From JBGTGT01 sp051439375 (GTDB lineage Bacteria > Cyanobacteriota > Cyanobacteriia > Cyanobacteriales > Microcystaceae), in assembly GCA_051439375.1 (NCBI GenBank), contig JBFRWB010000014.1, positions 1 through 48,446 on the forward strand: a stretch of DNA of 48,446 bases. Reading direction: 5' to 3'. How positions within the stretch are numbered: position 1 is the first letter of the stretch; every line of letters starts with the position of its first letter. The notes under the pieces are model-generated. The model saw nothing but the letters and a program-made list of their open reading frames with translations, was not told the origin of the DNA and did no database searches. Shown here one piece after another: positions 8,611 through 17,505 of the stretch. The position numbers and the translations under genes were made by a program.

Positions 8611-9191
8611 CAGATTTCTCCTTATCCTCGCTTTATCTGTATTATCACTTATTTGTCAGCAATCATTAAAGTCGAATTTATACGGATCTAAATTTTAAGC
8701 TTTGTAAATATTCTTTAAACAGTCCAAAGAAATGTTTATGGAAGTTAATATTAATTTTTAAGAAATTTGTTCCCAATTTATCTTTATTATGAAGCAATCA
8801 GGGTAAATTGGAGAGGTGAGAGCAACCATGCCATACCAATGCTCCAACGTCTCGTCACTCTACCCAGATAATTTAAGCCATCCAGAAGGAGAACATTGAT
8901 ACCCATTTTTACAACCCTGTCAATGTTGTGTCACCTAACATTCTGATCTTCGTAGAACTACGGATGATTGCCAACTAAAACTTAGGTAGATTGAGTGGAA
9001 TTGTCATTGTGACTTCCCTTTTTCCCCTCTAATCTAGATAGCATCAAAGGTTGTCCCTGTTGCTTTGTATCGCAAATCCACATCTTGGGTACAGAATAAT
9101 CTTCTCTGATGACCAATGTTTTCACCATCATCATAGACTATTTTCTAGCCCATCATTTTACAGCCCATTATATTACCTTAAGCCTTGAGCT
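8611..9191. other. 581-base intergenic region upstream of sigF
   Basis: It separates divergent dprA and sigF. It contains no gene that I can support firmly, only the short interrupted ORF at 8828-8938. I looked for tRNA, SRP RNA and tmRNA hallmarks and saw none. The first 150 bases upstream of dprA are AT-rich. A long sigF leader or a small RNA cannot be excluded. Confidence 0.5.
8828..8938 (+). pseudogene. Possible micro-ORF with internal TGA upstream of sigF
   Basis: An ATG at 8828 opens 23 codons (MPYQCSNVSSLYPDNLSHPE plus three more) ending in TGA at 8897-8899. The same frame continues for 12 codons (YPFLQPCQCCVT) to TAA at 8936-8938. Cysteines at position 5 and in the CQCC block, plus Tyr-Pro and His-Pro spacing, look protein-like rather than random. 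A purine-rich stretch (GGAGAGGTGAGAG) precedes the ATG. If real, it may be a decayed small zinc-ribbon-type protein or a leader peptide. This is pattern reading only, and confidence is low. Confidence 0.25.
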
Positions 9192-9962
9192 ATGCCTAGT
9201 ATTACTCGTGAAAATCTGAAAGTTGAAACCCTTCGCCTTTTCCAAGAATATCGTCGTTCTGGAGAGATCAAACTCCGTAATCAAATTGTAGAGTTAAATT
9301 TTGGCTTAGTGAGAAAAGAAGCACATCATTGGGTCAATCAATGTTCGGAAAACTTTGACGATTTATTACAAGTTGGTTGTTTAGGGTTAATTCGTGCGAT
9401 TGAGCGATTTAATGTAGAAAAGGGTCATGCCTTTAGTTCCTTCGCAATTCCCTATATTCGCGGAGAAATTCAGCACTACTTGCGTGACAGAGGCTATTCT
9501 GTGCGAATTCCTCGCCGTTGGTTAGAATTAGGACGACAAGCAGCCACCATTCGTAAAGACTTTCAAACCCATCATAATCGTCAGCCTTCTGATGGAGAAA
9601 TTGCTAAATCTTTAGAAATCCCCCTCAAAGAATGGCAAGAAGTTAAATTAGCGTTTCAAAATCGTGAACCAGTAAGCTTAGATATTTCTGTCGGTAATGA
9701 TAATGATAATTCTACCTGTTTAGGAGACTTTGTAGCTGATCCCAAATATCAGAGTTTTCAGCTAACTCAAGAAGACAGACTTCGCTTACAACATGGTTTG
9801 GCTCAGTTAGAAGAAAAGACCAGACACATTCTAGAATTTGTCTTTTTACAGGATCTGACTCAACGGGAAACCGCAGAGCAATTAGGAATTAGTGTAGTTA
9901 CAGTTTCTCGACGGGTTAAAAAAGGACTGGAAGCATTAAAAAAATCAATGGGTCAATTTTAA
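9192..9962 (+). CDS. sigF: Group 3 RNA polymerase sigma factor SigF
   Basis: A 256-residue sigma-70 family protein containing regions 2, 3 and 4. Region 2 appears as FDDLLQVGCLGLIRAIERF and FSSFAIPYIRGEIQHYLRDR (about residues 56-100), followed by RIPRRW. Region 3 spans about residues 110-155, and region 4 contains LTQRETAEQLGISVVTVSRR (helix-turn-helix). The length and sequence match the cyanobacterial SigF branch, an alternative sigma factor linked in Synechocystis to type IV pilin expression and motility. It has a long upstream gap and no obvious anti-sigma gene next to it. Confidence 0.88.
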   Translation: MPSITRENLKVETLRLFQEYRRSGEIKLRNQIVELNFGLVRKEAHHWVNQCSENFDDLLQVGCLGLIRAIERFNVEKGHAFSSFAIPYIRGEIQHYLRDRGYSVRIPRRWLELGRQAATIRKDFQTHHNRQPSDGEIAKSLEIPLKEWQEVKLAFQNREPVSLDISVGNDNDNSTCLGDFVADPKYQSFQLTQEDRLRLQHGLAQLEEKTRHILEFVFLQDLTQRETAEQLGISVVTVSRRVKKGLEALKKSMGQF

Positions 9963-9978
9963 TCTCTCTTCTATTAGT

Positions 9979-10947
9979 CTAGTTCTCTTTTATTTTAATT
10001 TTGCGCTGTGTTCCATACAAGATCAATAAGGTAAATAAAATGATACCTGTTAGATATTTAATGGGAGCAGGAATTAGGGGACTAGGTGAATAAAAGCCTT
10101 CAATTATGCCTGCTATAATTAGCATGGGAATGATGCCAAATATTAATTGAGCCGCTTGGAAACCATAGATTTTAAAGGCATCAATACGGCGGTAGGGACG
10201 GGGAAATAATAATGCTTTAGCAATTAATAAGCCCGCCCCTCCTGCGAGAAAAATAGCGGGTAATTCTAGTGAACCATGGGGAAAAACAAACGCCCAAAAA
10301 GGATAAGCGAGTTTATTTTGTCCTACCAAAGTGGCAATTCCCCCAATATGAATTCCATTAAAAAACATAATATAAATAGTTAAAATTCCTGCGGTAATTC
10401 CCCCCGCAACTGCGTTAAAAGAAACCCGAATATTATTAATCATAATATTACTAGAAGCTACGGGTTCAACCCCTAAAATTGATCCCATCCATAACTTTTG
10501 TTCGTCTCTTACCATGGAAATTAATTCAGGGGGTGCAATTAAAGAAACAAAGCTAGGATCTGTCCAAGCGTACCACCATGCAATTAATGCACCTAAGCCA
10601 AAAATAGCCGTTGCTGTGGCAATATATGGCCAAGTTTGCTGCATCACAGTAGGAAGTCGCCACTGATAAAATTCAATCATTCCTTGCCATTCTTGACGAC
10701 GAGAACCCATATAAATTTGACTGTAACTACGGGAGGTTAATTGTTGTAAATCTTTAATTAAAACATGACCTAAATCGTGGGTTTGAGCGCGGGCTAAATC
10801 AGCAGAAACTGAACGATATAAGCTGGCTAATTCGTGAATTTCATCAGATGTAAGGGGGGTTAAGCCTTGCTTTTCTACTCTATCTAAGAGAGTTCTTAGG
10901 CGTTTCCAATGGGGTTCTCGTCTAGCGATCCAACGATTAACATTCAT
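9979..10947 (-). CDS. Stage II sporulation protein M-like membrane protein (DUF95)
   Basis: A 322-residue membrane protein. The N-terminal 90 residues are soluble and helical (MNVNRWIARREPHWKRL, DEIHELASLYRSVSADLARA), typical of bacterial SpoIIM-like proteins outside spore formers. Five or six hydrophobic helices follow from about residue 100, with the conserved FNGIHIGGIATLVG and FVFPHGSLELPAIFLAGGAG segments. The cellular role outside Bacillus is not established. In many bacteria it sits beside RDD-family or MoxR genes; here it is convergent with sigF (16 bases between stops) and lacks those partners. Confidence 0.87.
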   Translation of the reverse strand: MNVNRWIARREPHWKRLRTLLDRVEKQGLTPLTSDEIHELASLYRSVSADLARAQTHDLGHVLIKDLQQLTSRSYSQIYMGSRRQEWQGMIEFYQWRLPTVMQQTWPYIATATAIFGLGALIAWWYAWTDPSFVSLIAPPELISMVRDEQKLWMGSILGVEPVASSNIMINNIRVSFNAVAGGITAGILTIYIMFFNGIHIGGIATLVGQNKLAYPFWAFVFPHGSLELPAIFLAGGAGLLIAKALLFPRPYRRIDAFKIYGFQAAQLIFGIIPMLIIAGIIEGFYSPSPLIPAPIKYLTGIILFTLLILYGTQRKIKIKEN

Positions 10948-11194
10948 GTTTAAAAGATTTAACTGATGATATTACTTTAACATATTTTTGTTGCCAAGAA
11001 TAGCGATCACATTCATCTTTAACTAATTATTTTGATCATTATTAATTAACTATAACTAAGTTAACAATTGTTTCTCCACATTGACTTAAAAAATCGGTCA
11101 AGGAAAAAGAGACAAGTTTGGCTTTCAGGTTGGGAACGTTTGGTTTATTCTATACTCTAAGATAGCTCTTACCTAACCTTTGATTTTAAGTCAC

Positions 11195-12565
11195 ATGGAC
11201 CCAGCCTCTACCCTTACTCAACTCAAAGATTTAGCCCCTAACGGTCAACTTCCGCCCAGTTATGGCGTTTACTTTAAAAATACCCTCGTTGCGCTTTGTC
11301 ATGCTCTAGAAGACCATATTTTGCAGAGTTACCAAGGAGAAGTAGCAGAAAACCCCCTTGTTTTAGTTACCTTTCAGGAAGGAAAATGGTATCTTCAAGA
11401 GGCAGAACGCTATGGTGAAATTGCCGATTGTTCCTCTCATATTGCCATCGCAGCGTTACCTGATAGCGGTTTTGCCAGCCATGAGACGGGAAAAAGGGAT
11501 AATGTGTCCCTTGTCCACCTAAATAGGGAAGATAGCCTCACGAATGAGTGGAATTTGATTATTTTAGCCCCTAGTTATGCGGCTATGGTTCTATGTAGTG
11601 AACTCTCAGAAGAAGAATATTTAGCCGATAGTCAGCCACAAAGCGATACAGAACGTAAATTTTATGGTTTATGGACGTTTGACCGTCAATTAGTCGAGGA
11701 TGCTGCTTCTATTTTAATTAAAGACTTTGAAGCTTATGATTCCGATTTGAGTGATCGCCTCTCCCAACAACAAACAGCGATCGCTGCAACCGCTAGCAGT
11801 AACCCAGTTGACTTAACGGGGGTTGTCTCCCGTATTGTGACGTACTTACAAACCAGTCAGCAGCAATTAGTCACCATTAACCGTCAAACCAGAGAATTAC
11901 GAGATTTAGAAGGACAGGCATTAAAATTAAACCGTAACCTCACTGCCAGTAAGTTACAGGCATTTTTACGCATGGCGCAACGGGTGGATGAACGAGATAA
12001 AGATAATCCGGTTGCTTCCTTACAAGTTTCAGCTTTGGCGGAAACATTGGGGCAATTATTAGACTTACCGACGCTAAAACTGCGAAGATTGCGGTTAGCG
12101 GGCTTATTATTCCGAATTGGACTAGCAGAAGCCCCTCACGAGGTATTTACCCATCGTCGTCATCAAATGGATGAAGCAAGTTTAGCGTTTTGGCGAGATC
12201 GGGCAACTTTAGGGGCGCAATTGTTAGATAGTATGCCTGAACTAAAACCCATTAAGGAGATCATCTTGCATCATACCGAACATTGGGATGGAAGTGGACG
12301 ACCCAATGGGCTTAAAGAGGATGAAATTAGTATAGAATCCCGCATTTTAGGCTTATCTGCCTATTTTCAATCTTTAACTCAAACAAGAGGGAGTTATCCT
12401 GCCCTAGAGTTAGGGGATGCGTTAAAAAAATGTCAAGACTTTAGTGGAATTCGCTTTGATCCTGCTTTGATAGACTCTTTGAGTACCGTTATTCGTCTGA
12501 CAGAAATGGGAATGATGCAGTTACCCGATCGCCCCAGTCAATTACCTGCAGTTTGGGTAGAGTAG
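11195..12565 (+). CDS. DICT sensory domain protein with degenerate HD-GYP domain
   Basis: A 456-residue protein from the ATG at 11195; a TTG fifteen bases upstream is in frame. Residues about 20-175 resemble the DICT sensory domain found with cyanobacterial two-component and diguanylate-cyclase proteins. A helical linker (about 200-250) leads to a domain laid out like HD-GYP. However, the HD dyad position reads LLFRIGL (Phe306-Arg307), and the GYP block reads HHTEHWDGSGRP (residues 359-370). The second histidine block is thus recognisable while the metal-binding HD pair and the following Lys are gone. It is unlikely to hydrolyse cyclic di-GMP; a binding or scaffold role is inferred. It is a single gene, convergent with cdsA. 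Confidence 0.78.
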   Translation: MDPASTLTQLKDLAPNGQLPPSYGVYFKNTLVALCHALEDHILQSYQGEVAENPLVLVTFQEGKWYLQEAERYGEIADCSSHIAIAALPDSGFASHETGKRDNVSLVHLNREDSLTNEWNLIILAPSYAAMVLCSELSEEEYLADSQPQSDTERKFYGLWTFDRQLVEDAASILIKDFEAYDSDLSDRLSQQQTAIAATASSNPVDLTGVVSRIVTYLQTSQQQLVTINRQTRELRDLEGQALKLNRNLTASKLQAFLRMAQRVDERDKDNPVASLQVSALAETLGQLLDLPTLKLRRLRLAGLLFRIGLAEAPHEVFTHRRHQMDEASLAFWRDRATLGAQLLDSMPELKPIKEIILHHTEHWDGSGRPNGLKEDEISIESRILGLSAYFQSLTQTRGSYPALELGDALKKCQDFSGIRFDPALIDSLSTVIRLTEMGMMQLPDRPSQLPAVWVE

Positions 12566-12587
12566 TTTATTGTTAATAAAACCGTAG

Positions 12588-12604
12588 GGTGGGCAAAGCC
12601 CACC
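12588..12604. terminator. GGTGGGC-AAA-GCCCACC hairpin between convergent genes
   Basis: A perfect seven-base-pair GC-rich stem with an AAA loop, set in GTAGGGTGGGCAAAGCCCAC. It is 23 bases past the DICT/HD gene stop, in the gap before the cdsA stop on the other strand. The same palindrome is a common dispersed sequence in bacteria, including cyanobacteria. Position and strength suit a bidirectional terminator, although no long T-run follows. Confidence 0.55.
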
Positions 12605-12698
12605 TTCAATTCAAATCATTCTTTTCCATAAATTCTAGTAACAGAGAACGAAATAAGGGCTTAATATGCTAAGAATTTGGATTCCTTTGTAAGCAAAT

Positions 12699-13586
12699 TT
12701 AACTTAAAAAAGGTAATAACAAGGTTACAAAATAATAAACCAAAGGCGCAGTAAACACATAACTATCCGTGCGATCTAAAATTCCGCCATGGCCAGGAAT
12801 TAATTGGCCAGAATCTTTAACCCCGGCATCCCGTTTCATCATAGACTCCGTTAAATCTCCCAACAAACTAACTAAACCAATTAATACCCCTAACACTAAT
12901 CCCGTAAATTCCCAATAAGGCCAAGCTAAATACCATGCCCCTATCTCTGCTACAGCAATACTGCCTATAATACCAAATAATGCTCCTTCAACTGTCTTTT
13001 TGGGACTAATATAGGAAAGTTTAGTCCGTCCTAGCCATTTTCCCATCAAATAAGCACCAATATCCGCCGCCCAGATACAGCCAAAGGCCAAGAAAGTTAC
13101 CGTTAACGCAGGGGGAAATAATTTGGGTTCTGTCCATGTTTCGGGCCAATAGCCCATTAAGGGGAGATTACTGCTAGCAACCTCCACAGCTTGCGGTAAT
13201 TGGGCAAATCCCACCCGAAGACGCACCCAATAACTGGGTAAATAACCGAGATAAAATAATCCCAAAATCGAACTGGAAATATCGGCAATGGTGGCTAGCT
13301 TAGGCTGAAATAGTAGATAAAAGCAAATTAATGCCCCCGTAAGCGGGAAAATAGCATCCGTTAACGTGGGGGTAATAGCCGCAGAAACTAGGAGTAATTG
13401 AGAAACAAAAAGGGTTGTTTTAGCTGCAGGAGCAATTCCTTTGGAGCGAACTAACTGAAAGTACTCTAATTGGGCTAAAAAGACTAATAAACAAATTCCA
13501 AAGGTGAAATACCATCCACCAACGATCATTAATCCAAGGGCAAGGGCGATCGCTACGATAGCACTGATAATACGAGGCCAAGGCAT
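12699..13586 (-). CDS. cdsA: Phosphatidate cytidylyltransferase
   Basis: This enzyme makes CDP-diacylglycerol from phosphatidic acid and CTP, the branch point for phosphatidylglycerol synthesis in the membrane. The 295-residue protein has about eight hydrophobic helices. It ends with the full CDP-DAG synthase signature: SMMKRDAGVKDSG (about residues 246-258), then PGHGGILDRTDS. The start is set at MPWPRII (13586), because the longer frame would add 23 residues of unlikely sequence before the first membrane helix. It lies 137 bases downstream of hmpF on the same strand. Confidence 0.93.
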   Translation of the reverse strand: MPWPRIISAIVAIALALGLMIVGGWYFTFGICLLVFLAQLEYFQLVRSKGIAPAAKTTLFVSQLLLVSAAITPTLTDAIFPLTGALICFYLLFQPKLATIADISSSILGLFYLGYLPSYWVRLRVGFAQLPQAVEVASSNLPLMGYWPETWTEPKLFPPALTVTFLAFGCIWAADIGAYLMGKWLGRTKLSYISPKKTVEGALFGIIGSIAVAEIGAWYLAWPYWEFTGLVLGVLIGLVSLLGDLTESMMKRDAGVKDSGQLIPGHGGILDRTDSYVFTAPLVYYFVTLLLPFLS

Positions 13587-13723
13587 AGACTTAAAAAAGA
13601 CAGAGATATATAGAGAATAAGAGAAGGTTAAGATGCTCTGATCCCAGATTAGCAAATTCTCATTACCTCTATTTTATAAATTTCGTAAATCTTTAGGCAT
13701 CTGCTTTACAGTTACCGCCTACA

Positions 13724-15343
13724 CTACTCTTGCATGGGGATAAACCATTGAGATAAACCTTCCAACAGTTGACCTAATTTATCAGCTTCATCCTGTATTG
13801 GTTGTAAAGCTTCTTGATACCAATGAAGACGAGTTTCTAACTGAATAAATTCTCGCTCGCTTTGTTGATAAGCTTGTTCTTGCTCTGCTAAATTGTCTGC
13901 TTTGTTTTGATATTCAGACTCTTGTTGTCCTAAGACATCTTTCACATTAGATAAGCTACTCCGTAATTGCTCAATTTCCGATTCCAGACGCTGGATTTCC
14001 TCTGTTTTCTCCTGAGAGGCAGCCTCTAATTGTTGTAAAATCGGCTCTAAATTCATACGATAATGCTCATGTTCTTCTAAATCAATGACCCCTTGACGAC
14101 GGCGTAAAATTCGTAAATGACCCATAAAAGTATCTTGTCGTTCCTTTAGAGTACGTCGTTGACCCACTAGGGTTTCATCTAACATTCGTTTGGCTTCTTG
14201 TTCATCAGCTAACTCTTGTTCTAAGGTTACTCTGTCATATTCATTGGCTGTTTCTAATTTAGCCTGTAGTTCATTGACACCTTGAATTTGTAAACTCAAT
14301 TCTTCTTCTTGATCATTGACAAATTGGACAATTTTATCTAAATCTTCTTTAAGCGAATTAACAACTCTTTCTAATTCACTGAGGGGCATTTCTTCTAAAC
14401 TATGAACATCTATTCTGATATGATTTTCACTTCCTGCTGTCCCGCTTACCCCTTGCTCAAGGCATTCTCGTATGTCTTCAGTTAACTGTCGATTGACTGA
14501 TAATTGACTAAGAAGATCCTGTTTACTTTCTAAAATAGCTTGCTGAACCTGTACTTGCGTTCTAATTTCTGCTAAGGATTGTTGTGTAGCGGTTAGTTCT
14601 TGCTTTTGACGCTGAATATTCTGATGCTGAACTTCTAATGCTTGTCGTTTCTCCTCTAATTCTCCTTGTTGTTGCCGTAATTGTTCCCAGTAACCAAGTA
14701 AAATCTTTTTTTGATGTTGTAGTGCTTCTAAAGCAAGACGGGTATAGTTCCAAGGGACATCATTCTCGTCAATTTTATGAGAGAGACGATGAATCACCGT
14801 TTTAAGACGACTCATCTGATCTGGTGGTAATTCTACCGACAGACCATAACTATCTTTCATTGCGTCCAGTTGTTGCTGCTTTCTCGCTATTCTTTCCTCT
14901 GCTTCTTCTACATCTCGACAGCGACGCTCAATTTGTTGATATTCCTGCTCCATTTCTTCTAGTTGTTCAAACTGCGACTGAATTTCCATCTCTCGACGGG
15001 ACAACTCTTGACTTTGATAGGTTAAGGACTGTTTCCACTGCTCAATCTCATCCTGTTGATCTTTGAGTTTTTCTGACAGACGGGAGAGACGCTGTAACTG
15101 TCGTACTAATTCGGTTCCGGCCAGTTTGGGGACTTCTTGAATTTGTTTATTCATCCCCAACTGTACTGTCATTAACGTCCCTTCACCTAACGCCTGTTCT
15201 ACCTCTTCTGTAGAGATCATCTCATCGTTGGGAATTGCACTCCATGTTTGGTCATTATGCTGACAAGCAAGGAGTTTTAATTCGGTTTTCATGCCTCCCA
15301 TAAAGGCTCGGTTTTGTCTGATAACTTCTGCGAGGTAGAGCAT
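13724..15343 (-). CDS. hmpF: Pilus motility taxis protein HmpF, long coiled coil
   Basis: A 539-residue protein beginning MLYLAEVIRQ. It has a short globular N-terminal domain (about residues 1-90) followed by almost continuous coiled coil rich in Gln, Glu and Arg to near the C-terminus. This head-plus-coil layout and the MLYLAEV start match HmpF, a cyanobacterial protein needed for type IV pilus motility and reported at pilus sites in filamentous species. It is a cytoplasmic scaffold, with no signal peptide or membrane helix. The start is the ATG at 15343; a start three codons earlier is possible. The chemotaxis-like hmp genes are not adjacent. Probably transcribed from the 365-base region upstream. 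Confidence 0.85.
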   Translation of the reverse strand: MLYLAEVIRQNRAFMGGMKTELKLLACQHNDQTWSAIPNDEMISTEEVEQALGEGTLMTVQLGMNKQIQEVPKLAGTELVRQLQRLSRLSEKLKDQQDEIEQWKQSLTYQSQELSRREMEIQSQFEQLEEMEQEYQQIERRCRDVEEAEERIARKQQQLDAMKDSYGLSVELPPDQMSRLKTVIHRLSHKIDENDVPWNYTRLALEALQHQKKILLGYWEQLRQQQGELEEKRQALEVQHQNIQRQKQELTATQQSLAEIRTQVQVQQAILESKQDLLSQLSVNRQLTEDIRECLEQGVSGTAGSENHIRIDVHSLEEMPLSELERVVNSLKEDLDKIVQFVNDQEEELSLQIQGVNELQAKLETANEYDRVTLEQELADEQEAKRMLDETLVGQRRTLKERQDTFMGHLRILRRRQGVIDLEEHEHYRMNLEPILQQLEAASQEKTEEIQRLESEIEQLRSSLSNVKDVLGQQESEYQNKADNLAEQEQAYQQSEREFIQLETRLHWYQEALQPIQDEADKLGQLLEGLSQWFIPMQE

Positions 15344-15708
15344 TGAGTTCAATTCCTCTTAAAAATAGCGATTGCTGCAAAAACTAGGGGACAAAGTAGG
15401 ATTATAGCAATTATATCCTTTAAACAGGGCAGAATGATTGAAGGATAAAGTATCTGTTAACTAGGCTCAGACTTTATCACGACATACCTCAAATTTGTCA
15501 TAGATATAGAGGATTTTCCAACCGTAAATAATCGTAAATACAGAAGTATGACATAAGACTTGAAACTTCATGACTAAAGCCTAATCTTCACAGTCTAATT
15601 GCCTATCCGTAACTGACGTTAAACTAATTATAGCGGTTGTGTCCAATCTTAAGGTCAGTTTTGTTGGGGGGTATGAATAGTGATTAATACCTCACACCGA
15701 CAACGCTT
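15344..15708. other. 365-base intergenic region upstream of hmpF
   Basis: This AT-rich stretch separates hmpF from the 3' end of the DUF697-like gene on the same strand. It should contain the hmpF promoter and 5' leader. I see no ORF of convincing composition, no strong hairpin and no recognised RNA. Confidence 0.5.
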
Positions 15709-16269
15709 TTAAATGCGCTCTAATAATTCTTGTTTTTTAGTTTCAAATTCCGCATCTGAAATAATTCCCTGTTCTTTGAGTTTTCCTAATTTTTCTAACG
15801 CTTGATAGACATCGGCCGCCGCTTCCTCTTGATCTTCTAAGTCAGAGACATAACTTTTCCCTTCCTCATACGCTTGTTCATAAGCCGTTTTCATCACATC
15901 CAGATCAAGATCCATAAAACTTCCCTTTGTGGAGAATAACTGAATGGCAACCTGTCCGACTGCATAAGTAGATGCACCAGACATAACAGACATAGAAACT
16001 CCTCCTAACATACTTCCTACCCCCGGAATGACTTTAAGCATACTCGCACCCAGTCGTGCGATCGTTGTTCCCGTTAAGGCAGAAACAAAGGCTTTTCCTG
16101 TACTCTGGTTATATTGAACGTTGTAAAGGCGAGCGAGTTGTTGTAACATCTCTAATTGAATAGCAGTCACCGCAGCAAAGTCAACAAAAGGAATAGGAAT
16201 TAATCCGCCCCCCATTGCCCATAATACATGGGAACGAATAATTTTTTCGGCTTCAGTCCGACGACTCAT
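15709..16269 (-). CDS. DUF697-like membrane-associated protein with C-terminal SHOCT motif
   Basis: A 186-residue protein. The central part (AMGGGLIPIPFVDFAAVTAI to about residue 115) has two Gly/Ala-rich hydrophobic stretches typical of DUF697/EcsC-like domains. The last 30 residues (LGKLKEQGIISDAEFETKKQ) form a SHOCT motif, a short oligomerisation element. The start is chosen at ATG 16269 because AAGAGG lies just upstream at good spacing; longer alternatives add MCMMAIAIEEVI. No enzymatic motif is present. The gene is divergent from psb32, and its function is unknown. Confidence 0.75.
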   Translation of the reverse strand: MSRRTEAEKIIRSHVLWAMGGGLIPIPFVDFAAVTAIQLEMLQQLARLYNVQYNQSTGKAFVSALTGTTIARLGASMLKVIPGVGSMLGGVSMSVMSGASTYAVGQVAIQLFSTKGSFMDLDLDVMKTAYEQAYEEGKSYVSDLEDQEEAAADVYQALEKLGKLKEQGIISDAEFETKKQELLERI

Positions 16270-16357
16270 AATTACCTCTTCAATGGCAATTGCCATCATA
16301 CACATTTGGTTCAGTTACAATATGCCCAGTTTTGATTCAGTTTCTAACAACTGAAAG

Positions 16358-16386
16358 TTGACAATTTAAAACCAAATCCCTATATG
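16358..16386 (+). promoter_or_regulatory. Candidate sigma-70-type promoter of psb32
   Basis: TTGACA at 16358-16363 is followed after 17 bases by TATATG at 16381-16386, about 39 bases before the psb32 start. A dyad CAACT-GAA-AGTTG overlaps the -35 box and could be a regulator site. The promoter is inferred from consensus only. Confidence 0.5.
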
Positions 16387-16424
16387 ATCAGACAATGCCC
16401 TCATACTAGAATTTCTCAGAGAAT

Positions 16425-17147
16425 ATGAAAGATCGTCTAATTCACAACACTTTCCTGAAAACCATTGGTAAAGGACTCGCTATCTTCCTATCTATTGGTT
16501 TATTTAGTTTATTTTTACAAGGAAATCCTGCTTTTGCTACGGGAGTCTATGATTTACCTAACTTAAATGCTGATTCATCTCCTTGGGTGATTGATCAAGC
16601 GGAAGCCTTAAGTTTAAGCACTGAAGGTAAAATCAGCAATCAATTGAAAAAATTAGCCAACGAAACGGGAAATAATGTCCATTTAGTCGTTGTTCGTCGC
16701 TTAGACTACGATGAAACCATGGATAGCTTTACCGACAAGCTATGGCAAAAATGGTATTCAACCCCTGAAGCACAAACCAATCAAACCCTATTAACTATTG
16801 ATACGTTAACCAATAATATTGCGATTCGCACAGGGGATGGAATCAAAGACATTATGTCTGATGAATTAGCAGATAGTGTTGCTTTTGAAACGGCTCGAAT
16901 TCCTGTTAGTAAAGCTAAATATAATCAAGCAGCTGTAGATATTAGCGATCGCCTTTCGGCTATCTTAGCAGGAAAACCCGATCCCGGTGCGCCCCAAGTA
17001 GAAGCAATTAATATTGAAAGTACTTTTACTACGGCCGAAGAAACGGATGATCAAAACGCCACTATATGGGTGATTGTTTTGTTATCCCTCGCAACTTTAA
17101 TTCCCATGGTTACTTACTTTTGGTATGTCGGTTTTCCAGGACGTTAA
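16425..17147 (+). CDS. psb32: Photosystem II repair protein Psb32 (TPM domain)
   Basis: A 240-residue protein with an N-terminal signal or anchor (hydrophobic residues about 15-33, Ala-rich cleavage region PAFATG). A TPM domain (about 45-185) contains VIDQAEALSLSTEGKI, NVHLVVVRRLDY and the DTLTNNIAIRTGDGI strand. A C-terminal transmembrane helix (about 213-236) ends in a short Gly-Arg tail. Psb32 family proteins face the thylakoid lumen and support repair of photodamaged photosystem II. Length and layout are normal. The gene is single and convergent with the small ferredoxin gene (30 bases). Confidence 0.88.
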   Translation: MKDRLIHNTFLKTIGKGLAIFLSIGLFSLFLQGNPAFATGVYDLPNLNADSSPWVIDQAEALSLSTEGKISNQLKKLANETGNNVHLVVVRRLDYDETMDSFTDKLWQKWYSTPEAQTNQTLLTIDTLTNNIAIRTGDGIKDIMSDELADSVAFETARIPVSKAKYNQAAVDISDRLSAILAGKPDPGAPQVEAINIESTFTTAEETDDQNATIWVIVLLSLATLIPMVTYFWYVGFPGR

Positions 17148-17177
17148 TTAAGGGTTTGGATACCACTGCTCTTTCGG

Positions 17178-17417
17178 TTACCAGAGGGGATCAACATAAA
17201 GATTAATGGTTAAATGGTTAGTATTTGATGGAATCGCACTAATACAGGCACAAACCTCCGTTCCATCTCCTAATTCTACCTCACAAGCATGACAAGATCC
17301 CATTAAACATCCTGTCGGAATATAAACCCCTGCCCTTTCTGCAACTTGTAACATAGGTTCGCCAGCTTGGGCTTTAATTGTAACATCATCGGGTAAAAAA
17401 TGGACTGTAACCGTCAT
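17178..17417 (-). CDS. Short 2Fe-2S ferredoxin-like protein
   Basis: A 79-residue beta-grasp protein with cysteines 37, 42 and 45 in CLMGSCHAC and two more at 56 and 58 (VCAC). The first three follow the plant-type ferredoxin pattern, but the fourth ligand comes 10-12 residues later rather than about 29, so the domain is shorter than PetF. This spacing resembles 2Fe-2S domains of larger oxidoreductases or NADH dehydrogenase-type proteins. The redox partner is unknown. It lies upstream of cobQ in map order but 88 bases beyond the cobQ stop, on the same strand, so it is a downstream neighbour of nothing obvious. Confidence 0.8.
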   Translation of the reverse strand: MTVTVHFLPDDVTIKAQAGEPMLQVAERAGVYIPTGCLMGSCHACEVELGDGTEVCACISAIPSNTNHLTINLYVDPLW

Positions 17418-17505
17418 TGTTGTTGTATCTCCGTTATTGACCGAAAAATAATGAATATAAGCCTCTAATTTTAAGGTAGAGGTAAAAGTGGAGGTAACGC
17501 CAAAC

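Noticed and set aside
8611..9191. Possible SRP RNA, tmRNA or 6S RNA in the gap before sigF
   Set aside because: No SRP GGTCAGG/GGAAGG hallmark, no tmRNA tag frame or CCA-ending tRNA-like part, and no clear 6S-type long hairpin were found by eye.
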